Assembly: GCA_029256705.1 (NCBI GenBank)
Contig: JAQSXK010000001.1
Span: 124,001-188,000, forward strand
Length of the DNA stretch: 64,000 nt
Reading direction: 5' to 3'
DNA from: Clostridia bacterium
GTDB lineage: Bacteria; Bacillota; Clostridia; TANB77; CAG-465
The notes below the pieces were generated by a model. That model had not been told where the DNA came from, did no database searches, and saw only the letters and a list, made by a program, of their open reading frames with translations. How positions within the stretch are numbered: position 1 is the first letter of the stretch; every line of letters begins with the position of its first letter. The position numbers were made by a program, and so were the translations under genes. This document shows, piece after piece, positions 19,368-29,183 of this stretch.

Positions 19368-19454
19368 TTGTTTTTACTTTATTTCAATATTATTTTTATT
19401 TTTTAAGAAAATTTATCATATTATATAATTTGTTTAATATAATATAGTGTATTA

Positions 19455-19497
19455 AAAAGCACCAACTTCATTTAAAAGAAGTTAGTGCTTTTTGTTT
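19455..19497 (-). terminator. Rho-independent terminator (copy B)
   Basis: AAAAGCACCAACTTC...GAAGTTAGTGCTTTTT; paralogous to 20271-20312. Confidence 0.75.
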
Positions 19498-19500
19498 ATA

Positions 19501-20151
19501 TCAATCCCACATTTTAGAATCGAAATATTGATAATGTTCTAATTTACCATTTTTATAATCTTTCACCTTAATGTTATATCCACCCCTAGAAGATGAATAT
19601 ATTGCATGCTTTTTGTTAAGGGCAACAAGTTTGTCACTTTCACCAATTGCAATTCTTATAGGTAATTGCCGTATTATCTCGCAACTTCCAATATCTGCAC
19701 TTTGACTACAGCGGTATTCAATGCAACCTTTAACCAATTCATAAAAAAATTCATGGTTTGTTTTATCCACACGAAACACTTCAATGTTTTCAGACTTTAC
19801 ATACTGGTATTTTATCTTGCTATTATCCAGCAACTGCCTAATTATTCTAGAAACTAACGGTATGCTCAAATTATACATACCTGTACTATCTAATGTTTCA
19901 TTATTTAGGATAAATACTCCAGTATCTTTATGAATCTCAAATGAGCCCTCTCCTGGCGTTGGTATCTCTTCGATTATTGATGCTCCTCCTTCAATTGAAA
20001 GTTTACAATTATCATAAGACATAACATATACACATGTTCTAGTATCTGCAGCCGGAGTAGTAATTTGTACAGTATCTTTTTCCTCTACCACCAGTTCTAT
20101 AATACTATTTTGATTATTAAAAATTTCCTTTCCATTTTCCCGAATTTTCAT
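19501..20151 (-). CDS. Hypothetical protein, full-length member of tandem duplicate
   Basis: MKIRENGKEIFNNQNSIIELVVEEKDTVQITTPAADTRTCVYVMSYDNCKLSIEGG...; SD ggagga before second Met. Confidence 0.75.
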   Translation of the reverse strand: MKIRENGKEIFNNQNSIIELVVEEKDTVQITTPAADTRTCVYVMSYDNCKLSIEGGASIIEEIPTPGEGSFEIHKDTGVFILNNETLDSTGMYNLSIPLVSRIIRQLLDNSKIKYQYVKSENIEVFRVDKTNHEFFYELVKGCIEYRCSQSADIGSCEIIRQLPIRIAIGESDKLVALNKKHAIYSSSRGGYNIKVKDYKNGKLEHYQYFDSKMWD

Positions 20152-20270
20152 ATGTGGGTCCTCCAATCCAAAAATAATTATTTTTTGTTACTTGTTTTAA
20201 AATATAGTATATTATACCATATCAATTTACATAATTCAAGTATGATTTGTAATATTATGTAAATTAAACG

Positions 20271-20312
20271 AAAAGCACTACTTCATTTAAGAGAAGTTAG
20301 TGCTTTTCGTTT
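20271..20312 (-). terminator. Rho-independent terminator (copy A)
   Basis: AAAAGCACTACTTC...GAAGTTAGTGCTTTTC. Confidence 0.7.
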
Positions 20313-20361
20313 ATATAATTTTAATATTATACGTAATAAATAATGCATTTGAAAAAGGTTA

Positions 20362-20565
20362 TTATTGTATGTATGTTTTGTTTTCTACTGTAGAAGGTCC
20401 ACCTTTAATTAAAAGATTAGAACTTTCATAAGACATAACATATAAACTGTTTTTTCCATCAGTAACCGGAGTTACAAGTTGCAATGTATCATTTTCTTCT
20501 AACAATATTTCTACCTTTCCATCCTGATTACTTAAAATCTCTTTTCCATTTACCTGAATTTTCAT
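20362..20565 (-). CDS. Truncated paralog of 19501-20151 protein
   Basis: MKIQVNGKEILSNQDGKVEILLEENDTLQLVTPVTDGKNSLYVMSYESSNLLIKGGPSTVENKTYIQ aligns with first ~60 aa of downstream gene. Confidence 0.7.
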   Translation of the reverse strand: MKIQVNGKEILSNQDGKVEILLEENDTLQLVTPVTDGKNSLYVMSYESSNLLIKGGPSTVENKTYIQ

Positions 20566-20664
20566 CTAAATGTCCTCCACTTTGAAATAATTATTTATGG
20601 TTACTTTGTTTATAACAGTGTACATTATACCATATTAATTTACATAATTCAAGTATGTTACAAT

Positions 20665-21381
20665 TTATTCTAAAATTTCTCCATCTGTAGATAACGTTAT
20701 AACTTGCCATGGAATCATTTTGCCACTATTTTTTAATGCTAATTTAACTGCATTTTCTATACCTCCACAACATGGAACTTCCATACGAACAACCATAACA
20801 GATTTAATATTATTATTTTCTATAATCTTTGTTAACTTCTCACTATAATCGCCTTCGTCTAATTTTGGACATCCTATCAATGTAACTTTATTTTTCATAA
20901 ACTTATTATGAAAATTAGCATATGAATATGCTGCACAATCCGCTGCTATTAATAAATTAGCATTGTCAAAGTATGGTGCATTTACAGGAACAAGTTTAAT
21001 TTGAACTGGCCATTGATTTAATTGACTTCTTATCTCATTTTCTTGTACTATTAAATTTGGATTTACTTCTACTTTTCTTTCTATTATTTTAGAATTTGCC
21101 GATGGACAACCACAAGCTAAATTCTCTACTTTTTCTTTTTTCATTAATTTCATTCTTCTTTTTACCTCTTTTTCATTATATTCTGCCGCTTCTCTTTCTT
21201 CAAATGTAATAGCTCCAGTTGGACATACTGGCAAGCAATTGCCTAAGCCATCACAATAATCATCTCTTAAAAGTTTAGCTTTACCCTCTACAATACCAAT
21301 AGCTCCCTCATGACACGCAGTAGCGCATAATCCACAACCATTACAGTCATCTTCATTAATTTTAATTATCTTTCTTATCAT
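20665..21381 (-). CDS. 4Fe-4S ferredoxin-type protein (two N-terminal clusters plus C-terminal Cys motifs)
   Basis: CNGCGLCATACHEGAI, CDGLGNCLPVCPTGAI; ACGCPS, EVPCCGGIENAV. Confidence 0.88.
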   Translation of the reverse strand: MIRKIIKINEDDCNGCGLCATACHEGAIGIVEGKAKLLRDDYCDGLGNCLPVCPTGAITFEEREAAEYNEKEVKRRMKLMKKEKVENLACGCPSANSKIIERKVEVNPNLIVQENEIRSQLNQWPVQIKLVPVNAPYFDNANLLIAADCAAYSYANFHNKFMKNKVTLIGCPKLDEGDYSEKLTKIIENNNIKSVMVVRMEVPCCGGIENAVKLALKNSGKMIPWQVITLSTDGEILE

Positions 21382-21395
21382 ATTAGACTTCCTCC

Positions 21396-21424
21396 TTGAC
21401 TTTACACTTTTATTATACTATAAT
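21396..21424 (+). promoter_or_regulatory. Sigma-A promoter of the Crp/Fnr gene
   Basis: TTGACT-17-TATAAT. Confidence 0.7.
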
Positions 21425-21438
21425 TTAAACATATTGTA

Positions 21439-21454
21439 TGTTGCATATGCAACA
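21439..21454. promoter_or_regulatory. 16-bp perfect palindrome, likely Crp/Fnr-family operator
   Basis: TGTTGCATATGCAACA just downstream of the -10 and upstream of the real start codon. Confidence 0.65.
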
Positions 21455-21467
21455 AGATGGAGAATTT

Positions 21468-22130
21468 ATGAATAATTATTTAAATACTTTAAAAAATTGT
21501 CAACTTTTCAAGAATATGTCTGACGAAGACATACTTAAAGCCCTTGAATGTTTAAGAGGTACAATAAAATCATATAATAAAGATGATATTGTATACTTAG
21601 CTGGGGATGAAATATCCAAGATAGGTATTGTACTTTCTGGATCAATATTGATTACAAAAGATGATATTATGGGAAACAGAAATATTTTAACTAATATATC
21701 TAAATCTGGCTTATTTGCTGAAGTTTTTGTATTTAGTAATACAAAGTATATACCTACAACAGTAATAACAAATACAAAATGTGAAATATTATTTTTAGAA
21801 TTTAAACAATTTACTAATGTATGTCAGTCTAATTGCAACTTTCATAATACATTAATACAAAACATGTTAAATATTATAGCAGAAAAAAATATTATATTAA
21901 ATAACAAGTTAGAGATATTATCTGCTAAAACTACAAGAGATAAACTTATGGCTTATTTTAATATGCAAATAAATGTTAATAAAAGTAACCACTTTAAAAT
22001 TCCATTTAATAGAGATGCCTTAGCAGATTTTTTAAATTTAAATCGTAGTAATGTATCTAGAGAACTATCTAAAATGCGTGATGATGGTATTATACGTTTT
22101 AATAAAAATGAATTTGAAATTATGTTATAA
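21468..22130 (+). CDS. Crp/Fnr family transcriptional regulator
   Basis: Cyclic nucleotide-binding-like N-term; C-term HTH FNRDALADFLNLNRSNVSRELSKMRDDGIIRF. Start at 21468 (SD agatggaga) rather than track start 21438, which lies over the palindrome. Confidence 0.88.
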   Translation: MNNYLNTLKNCQLFKNMSDEDILKALECLRGTIKSYNKDDIVYLAGDEISKIGIVLSGSILITKDDIMGNRNILTNISKSGLFAEVFVFSNTKYIPTTVITNTKCEILFLEFKQFTNVCQSNCNFHNTLIQNMLNIIAEKNIILNNKLEILSAKTTRDKLMAYFNMQINVNKSNHFKIPFNRDALADFLNLNRSNVSRELSKMRDDGIIRFNKNEFEIML

Positions 22131-22186
22131 TATAAAAACATATAAAGAAAGAGCCGTAATTTTAATTATAATTACGACTCTTATTT

Positions 22187-23233
22187 TTATGAAACTATTG
22201 TTATGTTGAAATTTTTAGATAAGTCTATCTCCTCTCCCACTGTTTTATCATTTACCATAACTCTAACAATTGGTCTAGCAAGAGCACCTTCATTGTTTTG
22301 AGCAACAAATGCTTTTTGACCATTGCTTAACTTTATTACCTGTCCAACTTCATAGATCGGAACTTTAGATAAGAAAACTTTCAAAATGTTAGGATCAAAT
22401 TGTCTGCTACCATCTGCATAGAAATATTCAATAACTTCACTTTGAGAATATGGCTGTGTGTTTATAGTTCCACTTCTCATATTTGAATAAACATCTGCAA
22501 TCTTAATTATCCTAGAAAATTGATTAATCTTTTCACCTTTAATTCCTTCAGGAAATCCTGTACCATCAAATCTTTCATGATGCTGAAGTACTGCAATGTA
22601 TGCGGGTGCCTTAAATTTGTCTGTATCTTTCATCATACGATAACCTAAGGCCGGATGCTTTGTCATTTCCTCCATCTCTTCTTTAGTATACTCAGTTGTC
22701 TTACTTAACAAGCTTCCTGAAAGTTGAGTTTTACCAATATCATGCATCATAGCAGCCTCACATAAAGCGCATAACTGAGCTTTATTCAAACCCATATTAA
22801 CACCAATAAGTACTGAAACTCTAGCTACATCAACTGCATGTTCGTACATACTATTGTTAAAATTTCTTAAATTAGAAAGCTGTATAACGCATTGCCTGTT
22901 ACTAATGATTTCTTCAACAACATTTTCTACAACATCCTTTAGTACATCAATTTTCTTAATGTCAAAGTTTGCTTTTTTGTTAGTTGCATAACCTGTAAAA
23001 ATACTTTTAATAGAACGTACAGCTTTTAACTTCAATTCATCAGATAAATAATCGCTTACATCATCAAAATCATCCTTAATCCAAACTCTTTCATAATCCA
23101 ATGTTTTAATTCTTTCAATAATCTTTTCTGTAAGAACGAAATCAAAATTTACTAAACACCGTCCATCTTCACTATATACTGGTTTTGCTAATACCATTCC
23201 TGGTTCCAATTCACTTAAATAAAATAATCTCAT
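22187..23233 (-). CDS. HD-GYP domain protein (putative c-di-GMP phosphodiesterase)
   Basis: AAMMHDIGKTQL, HPALGYRMM, LQHHERFDGTGFPEGIKG. Confidence 0.92.
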   Translation of the reverse strand: MRLFYLSELEPGMVLAKPVYSEDGRCLVNFDFVLTEKIIERIKTLDYERVWIKDDFDDVSDYLSDELKLKAVRSIKSIFTGYATNKKANFDIKKIDVLKDVVENVVEEIISNRQCVIQLSNLRNFNNSMYEHAVDVARVSVLIGVNMGLNKAQLCALCEAAMMHDIGKTQLSGSLLSKTTEYTKEEMEEMTKHPALGYRMMKDTDKFKAPAYIAVLQHHERFDGTGFPEGIKGEKINQFSRIIKIADVYSNMRSGTINTQPYSQSEVIEYFYADGSRQFDPNILKVFLSKVPIYEVGQVIKLSNGQKAFVAQNNEGALARPIVRVMVNDKTVGEEIDLSKNFNITIVS

Positions 23234-23437
23234 ATAGCCCACTCCTTTGTAATATAATTTTTTTAATGAAAGTTACCTGTCCAATACCTATATTCATAAA
23301 TATTCATACTAATTTTAATATAAATATTATAACACAAAAAATATACAATTTCAATATTTATGTAAACTTATGTCAAATAAAAGTCTAATTTACATAACAT
23401 TTTACTTATTTTTATATGTTTTTCTCTTGTTTACATA

Positions 23438-23480
23438 ATAAAGTAGTGTAAATTATAAAAAACTTACACTACTTTATAAA
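23438..23480. terminator. Terminator hairpin
   Basis: AAAGTAGTGTAA-attataaaaaac-TTACACTACTTT perfect arms. Confidence 0.75.
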
Positions 23481-23484
23481 TGTG

Positions 23485-24597
23485 TTATCTTGTAAAATCA
23501 TCACTTTTTGTTTTAACTGGGCAAATATTATCTGAAATCTCTTTTAATATTTTATTTGGATTATCTACTTGTTTATCCGTTATACTGCAATCTAAATAAT
23601 CTCCTAACACACCAGGAATTAAACCTATATCTACCATACCAATTTGTTCTTCTATTCTAATCATTGTTCTTAAAAACTTATCTGTTACATTAGTTTGTAT
23701 TCTTATTTGTTCTTCTTGAAGCTCTTCTAAATCTAAATTTTTATATTTACTTTTCTTTTCGTTTGCTAAACTTTTCGCATACCATCTCATAGGCATAAAA
23801 TCTGGCATTCTAACTTTAGTTATTCCTTTTTGTTTAGCAAGAAAAATAGCCGTGGCTAAACTAATAATAGCAAGTGGTTCTACATCTTGTTCTTCTTTAT
23901 CTACACCATCATTTAGTTTAAATTTTTCCCTATTTACTTGTTTTTCAAAAACATTTTTCTCTTTACTTTTATCTATTCTTTTATTTTGTAGTGCCGCTAT
24001 ATTTAGTATTTTATCTGTACCATCCTCATAGCAAAAACAAGATACACTAGGAAGTGATACTGTATATTCATTGCCATCTTGCATCATTTTACTAAGAGAA
24101 AACTCTAATTTTTGTGGAGTTTCTAAAAATATTGATTGATCCGTACTCTTAACCTTTAATGTTGCATCTTTAAAACTAGTTAATTTACATATATTTTTTT
24201 CTTCTTTTAAATCTTTAAAAGTATCATCTTTCAAAGCTGATATATAATTATCCATGTATTTATATGGATATTCAAAATCCTCAAAAGTAGCATTAACAAA
24301 AAGCATTGCTGCTGTATACTTTATCTTATCCTCTTCACTTGTAAAAGGCATATCATTCCATACATCGGCTTTACTTTTTAATGTTTGTATATATTTATTT
24401 AATTTTTCTTTAAAAAGTTCAACATTATTTATATTTATTGAAGGTAAACTCTCATCTATATTACATTTTTTGCTTTCATATTTAGTATCATGTATATTAT
24501 AATTTAAAGCTACATTATATGAAAAATCTTCTATCTGTACTTCTTTTTTACCAGCTATTTCATTTATAAACATATCATATATTTGATCTTTATCCAT
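23485..24597 (-). CDS. Hypothetical protein (370 aa)
   Basis: Intact ORF; no family recognised. Confidence 0.6.
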   Translation of the reverse strand: MDKDQIYDMFINEIAGKKEVQIEDFSYNVALNYNIHDTKYESKKCNIDESLPSININNVELFKEKLNKYIQTLKSKADVWNDMPFTSEEDKIKYTAAMLFVNATFEDFEYPYKYMDNYISALKDDTFKDLKEEKNICKLTSFKDATLKVKSTDQSIFLETPQKLEFSLSKMMQDGNEYTVSLPSVSCFCYEDGTDKILNIAALQNKRIDKSKEKNVFEKQVNREKFKLNDGVDKEEQDVEPLAIISLATAIFLAKQKGITKVRMPDFMPMRWYAKSLANEKKSKYKNLDLEELQEEQIRIQTNVTDKFLRTMIRIEEQIGMVDIGLIPGVLGDYLDCSITDKQVDNPNKILKEISDNICPVKTKSDDFTR

Positions 24598-24728
24598 AAG
24601 TTATATCCTCACTAATATTTTCTTTAAAAATATTATATCACAAAAAAGTATTAATATCAAACACATTTTAAAATATTAAAAATTGAAAAATAAAAGAGCT
24701 ATAGATTAAAATCTATAACCCTTGTTTT

Positions 24729-25508
24729 TTAAAAACCTCTTGAAGAACCTCCGCCACCGGAATGTCCTCCACCGCCTCCAAAGTGTCCTCCGCCTCCACC
24801 GAAACGTCCTCCACCAGAGCCACCATTACCAAAAAACATCATAAACCAAAATAAAACTTCTAATATTTTACCCTTAGTTATAATCATTAAAAACAAAAAG
24901 ACTCCGATAATTACAATAGTAATTTTTCCTTCTTGATCTCTATAACTTTCATCAATAGAAGTATAGTTTGGATTTTCTACCTTAGCATCTATTCCATATT
25001 CAGTATATATTTCACCTTGTATTTGTTTTACTGAGTCTAAAATAGCTTTATCGTAGTTATTTGCTTTCAAAGGAGTAGTTGCATACTTATCTAAGATTCT
25101 ACCTGCCTTTGCATCGTTTATAGCCCCTTCGAGGCCATACCCAACTTCTATTCTTATCATTCTTTCATCTTTAGCTAAAATAAGTAAAATACCATTATCT
25201 TTTCCTTTTGTTCCAATTCCCCATTTATTGAAAAGTGCATTTGAATAAGATTCAATATAATCACCATTCATATTAGGCACTGTTACTACGACAACTTGGG
25301 CAGTAGTCTGTTCTTGCACATTTCTACCTATATTAAATATTTCTTGCTCTGTTTGATCAGATAGTACACCAGCAAAATCATTAACAAAAAACTGACTAGT
25401 AGGACTATACAAAGCATCTGCAGCTTGAACGTTAACTAAACCAGTTGTAAAAAACAATAATAATACTAATAATATACTAATCTTTTTTATAATATTATAT
25501 CTCAACAT
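24729..25508 (-). CDS. TPM domain (YgcG-type) protein with Gly-rich C-terminus
   Basis: FVNDFAGVLSDQTEQEI, GIGTKGKDNGILLILAKDERMIRIEVGYGLEGAI, C-term GGGGHFGGGGGHSGGGGSSRGF. Confidence 0.92.
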   Translation of the reverse strand: MLRYNIIKKISILLVLLLFFTTGLVNVQAADALYSPTSQFFVNDFAGVLSDQTEQEIFNIGRNVQEQTTAQVVVVTVPNMNGDYIESYSNALFNKWGIGTKGKDNGILLILAKDERMIRIEVGYGLEGAINDAKAGRILDKYATTPLKANNYDKAILDSVKQIQGEIYTEYGIDAKVENPNYTSIDESYRDQEGKITIVIIGVFLFLMIITKGKILEVLFWFMMFFGNGGSGGGRFGGGGGHFGGGGGHSGGGGSSRGF

Positions 25509-25517
25509 ATTAAAGCT

Positions 25518-26075
25518 CTACTGCTTAAAATCTACATTTGGAACTTCTTTATCTGCTTCAGTTACCTCTAAATATGGTTTACTTGAAAATCCTGCCATTG
25601 AAGCAACAATACTAGTTGGAAATCTTTTTATAGTTGTATTAAATGTACCTATTTCATCATTGTAACTTTTTCTTGCAACTGTTATTCTATTTTCACTACC
25701 TGCTAATTCATCCATTAAACCAACAAAAGCTGTATCAGATTTTAATGTTGGATAATTTTCTACAAGTACATTTATACTTGTTGTTAATTTGTCATTTGCT
25801 GTTAATCTTTCTTGAGTTGTACCAGTTGACATTTTAGCTCTTGCAGCTGTTACAGAATCCACAAGTGCTAACTCTTGAGATGTTAGTCCTTTTACTGTAC
25901 TAACTAAATTAGGAATTAAATCTGCTCTTCTTTTTAATTGATTATCTATTTCAGATTGTTTCACACTAATTCTTTCGTTTGTAGTAACTAAATTATTATA
26001 AATTGAAGTCCAACTAATAGCTGCAACTACAATAATAATCAATACTACTACTAATACCATCATACCTTTTTTCAT
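25518..26075 (-). CDS. lemA: LemA family protein
   Basis: YNNLVTTNERISVKQSEIDNQLKRRADLIPNLVSTVKG. Confidence 0.93.
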   Translation of the reverse strand: MKKGMMVLVVVLIIIVVAAISWTSIYNNLVTTNERISVKQSEIDNQLKRRADLIPNLVSTVKGLTSQELALVDSVTAARAKMSTGTTQERLTANDKLTTSINVLVENYPTLKSDTAFVGLMDELAGSENRITVARKSYNDEIGTFNTTIKRFPTSIVASMAGFSSKPYLEVTEADKEVPNVDFKQ

Positions 26076-26158
26076 TTAAATACCTCCTCGTATTTCTATA
26101 TAATATATCATATACCATAGCTTTTGTCAATATATTTAATTTTATTAAACTTATATAC

Positions 26159-27325
26159 TTATCCAACAGAATCTGTTTCAATATCTATTGCTATAGGGTT
26201 ATTAAATGTTGCTCCTGGTGTTAAAACATAGCATGAAATTGATCCTGTATCTCCATCCATTACCCATATAAAATTACTATCTTTATTAATTGTTTTTAAA
26301 AAATAACTAGTATCAAAAGTATATATGTTACCTGTATTTTTTCCAATTGCTACTACATTTTTTAGATTATATCCTACATTTTGTAAAGAATTGTTTACAT
26401 TTAACTTTACATTTGCTCCAAAAAACATAATTTCTTCTTTATTATTTGATATGATTTTTGCCATTTGAATAGTAAGGTAACTTTGTATACTTGATTTATC
26501 TGATAACATTATTGCCTTAGTAACTTCACTATTTGAATAATAGTTTTTAACTAATGATGTTTCAGTATAATCATTAATATAATAATCCATGTGCGTAAAG
26601 GCTGAATTTATGAATTTATCTGAAAATGTATAAGTTAACTTACCATCTCTTGCTTCATTATTAGTAATAGACATAAGTCCAACTCCCATATGACTGCTAA
26701 CACCAAGTTTACTTAAAAGGTCTACTTCATCATATGTACATTTTAATCTATCACCATCTTTATATATTTTAGTAACTATATTTTTATCTTCTAAAAATTC
26801 ATATATTTTATTTCTATAACTTAATTCATTATTTGTTATTTCTTCTGGCAAAGTTCTAGAAGCTGTTACCTCTCCATCTGGAGAATTGAATAGTATATTC
26901 ATAGAAGAATATATTTTCATTGAATCAATAACGAAATCTACAAAATCTTTTGGTTGATAACCATAATCTACTATAGTCTCTTTATTAGTTTTTGCTTTAA
27001 TACCAGCATTATTACTTGAAGATGTATTATTAGTAGTAGTTTGTCCACCTGTTGTTTGGTTATTTTCATTTTTTCCTACTTGTGTATTTGTATTAACATT
27101 ACCTTGATTTATTACTTGTTGCTCAACATTTTGCCCAGATGCATTCTCATCTACTTTTGTATTCAATTTGATTTTTTCATATACAAATATAGTAATAGTT
27201 GCGAATATAAGACACACTAAAACTATTAATGCTACTCTCATAATTATACTTTTTCCTTTTTCATATCCTCCATGCTTTACTTTTAAATCATCTAATTCTT
27301 TATCAACATTATTTTGCTCTTCCAT
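26159..27325 (-). CDS. Hypothetical single-TM protein
   Basis: TM near N-terminus then Asn/Thr/Gln-rich linker and extracellular domain. Confidence 0.6.
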   Translation of the reverse strand: MEEQNNVDKELDDLKVKHGGYEKGKSIIMRVALIVLVCLIFATITIFVYEKIKLNTKVDENASGQNVEQQVINQGNVNTNTQVGKNENNQTTGGQTTTNNTSSSNNAGIKAKTNKETIVDYGYQPKDFVDFVIDSMKIYSSMNILFNSPDGEVTASRTLPEEITNNELSYRNKIYEFLEDKNIVTKIYKDGDRLKCTYDEVDLLSKLGVSSHMGVGLMSITNNEARDGKLTYTFSDKFINSAFTHMDYYINDYTETSLVKNYYSNSEVTKAIMLSDKSSIQSYLTIQMAKIISNNKEEIMFFGANVKLNVNNSLQNVGYNLKNVVAIGKNTGNIYTFDTSYFLKTINKDSNFIWVMDGDTGSISCYVLTPGATFNNPIAIDIETDSVG

Positions 27326-27488
27326 AATATAAAACCTCCATAAATTTTACCACATATTAATTATACATAATAACCAAAAAAATACAACATGTTACAAAAA
27401 AATACTTTAAATTACACATAAAAAAATAATGAAACTTTAAAACAACAATTATGCTTTACAAATTTCATTATATTTAATATTAAAATAT

Positions 27489-27968
27489 TTATTTCACTTT
27501 TTTTATTTCTTCAACAAATCTATCTATATTTTCAGGCAATATTTTAGCTTCTTTCTTATCTCCTGCATTCTTAGTCACCATTTTAACAATAAATTTATCT
27601 AAACCTTTTTGTTTATTTATATCTAGTTCTCCACCAAAACTATCACAAATAATTGCATTATCTAATAGTTCTTTAGGTAAATTTGTTTCAAAGTATTGCT
27701 TAGTATTTTCAACAGTTCCACAACATACGTAAAATGCTACCTTCTTTATTTTTAACACTTCCATATTATTTTTAATAAACTTCTTTACCTTACCATGCAT
27801 CATCCCCATTCTAATAGATGCACCAATAATAATTAAATCATAATTAGCAATATTAACATCACTATGAGCTAAATCTACAATAGTTGCATTTTCTAACTTT
27901 TCACCCACAATTTCTGCACACTTTTCAGTTGTACCTGTCTTACTAGCATAAACCAATAATATATTCAT
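27489..27968 (-). CDS. Flavodoxin domain protein
   Basis: ILLVYASKTGTTEKCAEIV; LIIIGASIRMGMMHGKVKKF. Confidence 0.88.
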   Translation of the reverse strand: MNILLVYASKTGTTEKCAEIVGEKLENATIVDLAHSDVNIANYDLIIIGASIRMGMMHGKVKKFIKNNMEVLKIKKVAFYVCCGTVENTKQYFETNLPKELLDNAIICDSFGGELDINKQKGLDKFIVKMVTKNAGDKKEAKILPENIDRFVEEIKKVK

Positions 27969-28028
27969 AATATCTCTCCTTTTTTAAAACATTATATAAC
28001 AAAAGGTTATTTATTAATACCTTTTATG

Positions 28029-28673
28029 TTACTTCTCTTCAACTTTACCTTCAAATATTCCATCTTGATTAATATCAATGTAATCTAAACATATTTCACT
28101 AGTATAATGTTTTAAAGTTTTAACAATCGTGTTGGAATCAATTGAAGCAAATTCATTTATCTTAACAAGTGCCCATGAATTGTATGTATCTATTAAATTA
28201 TTATGATGAACAACATATCCATATAAAGTATTATGACAAAGCTCTGAAACCTTTTTTACTTCATTTATTTTATCATTAAATTTATTAACAGGCAGTTTAT
28301 CTTCATAACTTAACATCGAATTTAATATAGTATATATTTTATCAAGCGCATTATCACACTCTTTCAATGCACTAACTGCTTTAGGCTCTTTTGTTACCAT
28401 ATCAATATATTTTCCACTAGTGATTTGGTTAGAAATATATCCATTATTTACAGTAAAGAAAACTTCTCTACTTTTTTCAAATTCTTTATCTAAATTAAGA
28501 AACTCGTTATATGCATTTTCTTCAGCAATACTTTTTTGCTTGCTATAATCTAGATATTTTAAACTACAAAATATTCCTACTACAATTATAACTAAAACTA
28601 TACAAATAATCATATACTTTTTAAAATTACTTTTTAATTTAACCTCTACATCATTATTGTTATTTTTTTTCAT
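28029..28673 (-). CDS. Hypothetical single-TM protein
   Basis: Intact ORF with N-terminal TM. Confidence 0.55.
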   Translation of the reverse strand: MKKNNNNDVEVKLKSNFKKYMIICIVLVIIVVGIFCSLKYLDYSKQKSIAEENAYNEFLNLDKEFEKSREVFFTVNNGYISNQITSGKYIDMVTKEPKAVSALKECDNALDKIYTILNSMLSYEDKLPVNKFNDKINEVKKVSELCHNTLYGYVVHHNNLIDTYNSWALVKINEFASIDSNTIVKTLKHYTSEICLDYIDINQDGIFEGKVEEK

Positions 28674-28699
28674 ATCTTCTCCTTTGAATTAAATTTAAT

Positions 28700-28927
28700 T
28701 TATTTATGATGATCTGTAAACTCTTCAAACATAACATGCTCTTCCAAAGTATTATCTTCATCCTCTTTATGTTTTACATCTTTAACATAACTGTTACTTC
28801 TGCCATGTATAACAGCAGATATAATAAACAGTATAATCATTACAGGAAATAGCAATAAAAACATCATACCATTAAATGCTCCCAATATACATATAATAAT
28901 AAATAATATAACAAATGTAGCTATCAT
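28700..28927 (-). CDS. Hypothetical small membrane protein
   Basis: Two TM segments; acidic/His tail; SD ggaggc upstream. Confidence 0.55.
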   Translation of the reverse strand: MIATFVILFIIICILGAFNGMMFLLLFPVMIILFIISAVIHGRSNSYVKDVKHKEDEDNTLEEHVMFEEFTDHHK

Positions 28928-29122
28928 TTAAATTGCCTCCTTTAAAACATATTAATTAAAATATTTATCATGCTTATAAAAAATTACAAAATTCTATTTG
29001 AAATTTAGCACTATCAATAAAATCATTTATATAAAAACATTATATTATCTTGTACTATTTTGTTTTATTATATCATCTATGCATTTTTTTGTAAATAGCA
29101 AGTCAAAAAATATTGTATTTAA

Positions 29123-29173
29123 TATAAGAAATAGGAGTAGAAAACTAAATTCCACTCCTATTTCTTATATAAT
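29123..29173 (-). terminator. Rho-independent terminator
   Basis: TATAAGAAATAGGAGT...ACTCCTATTTCTTATA. Confidence 0.8.
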
Positions 29174-29183
29174 TATTACAACT

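Noticed and set aside
24735-24850. GC-rich repeat tract
   Set aside because: Encodes the ordinary Gly-rich C-terminus typical of TPM/YgcG proteins.
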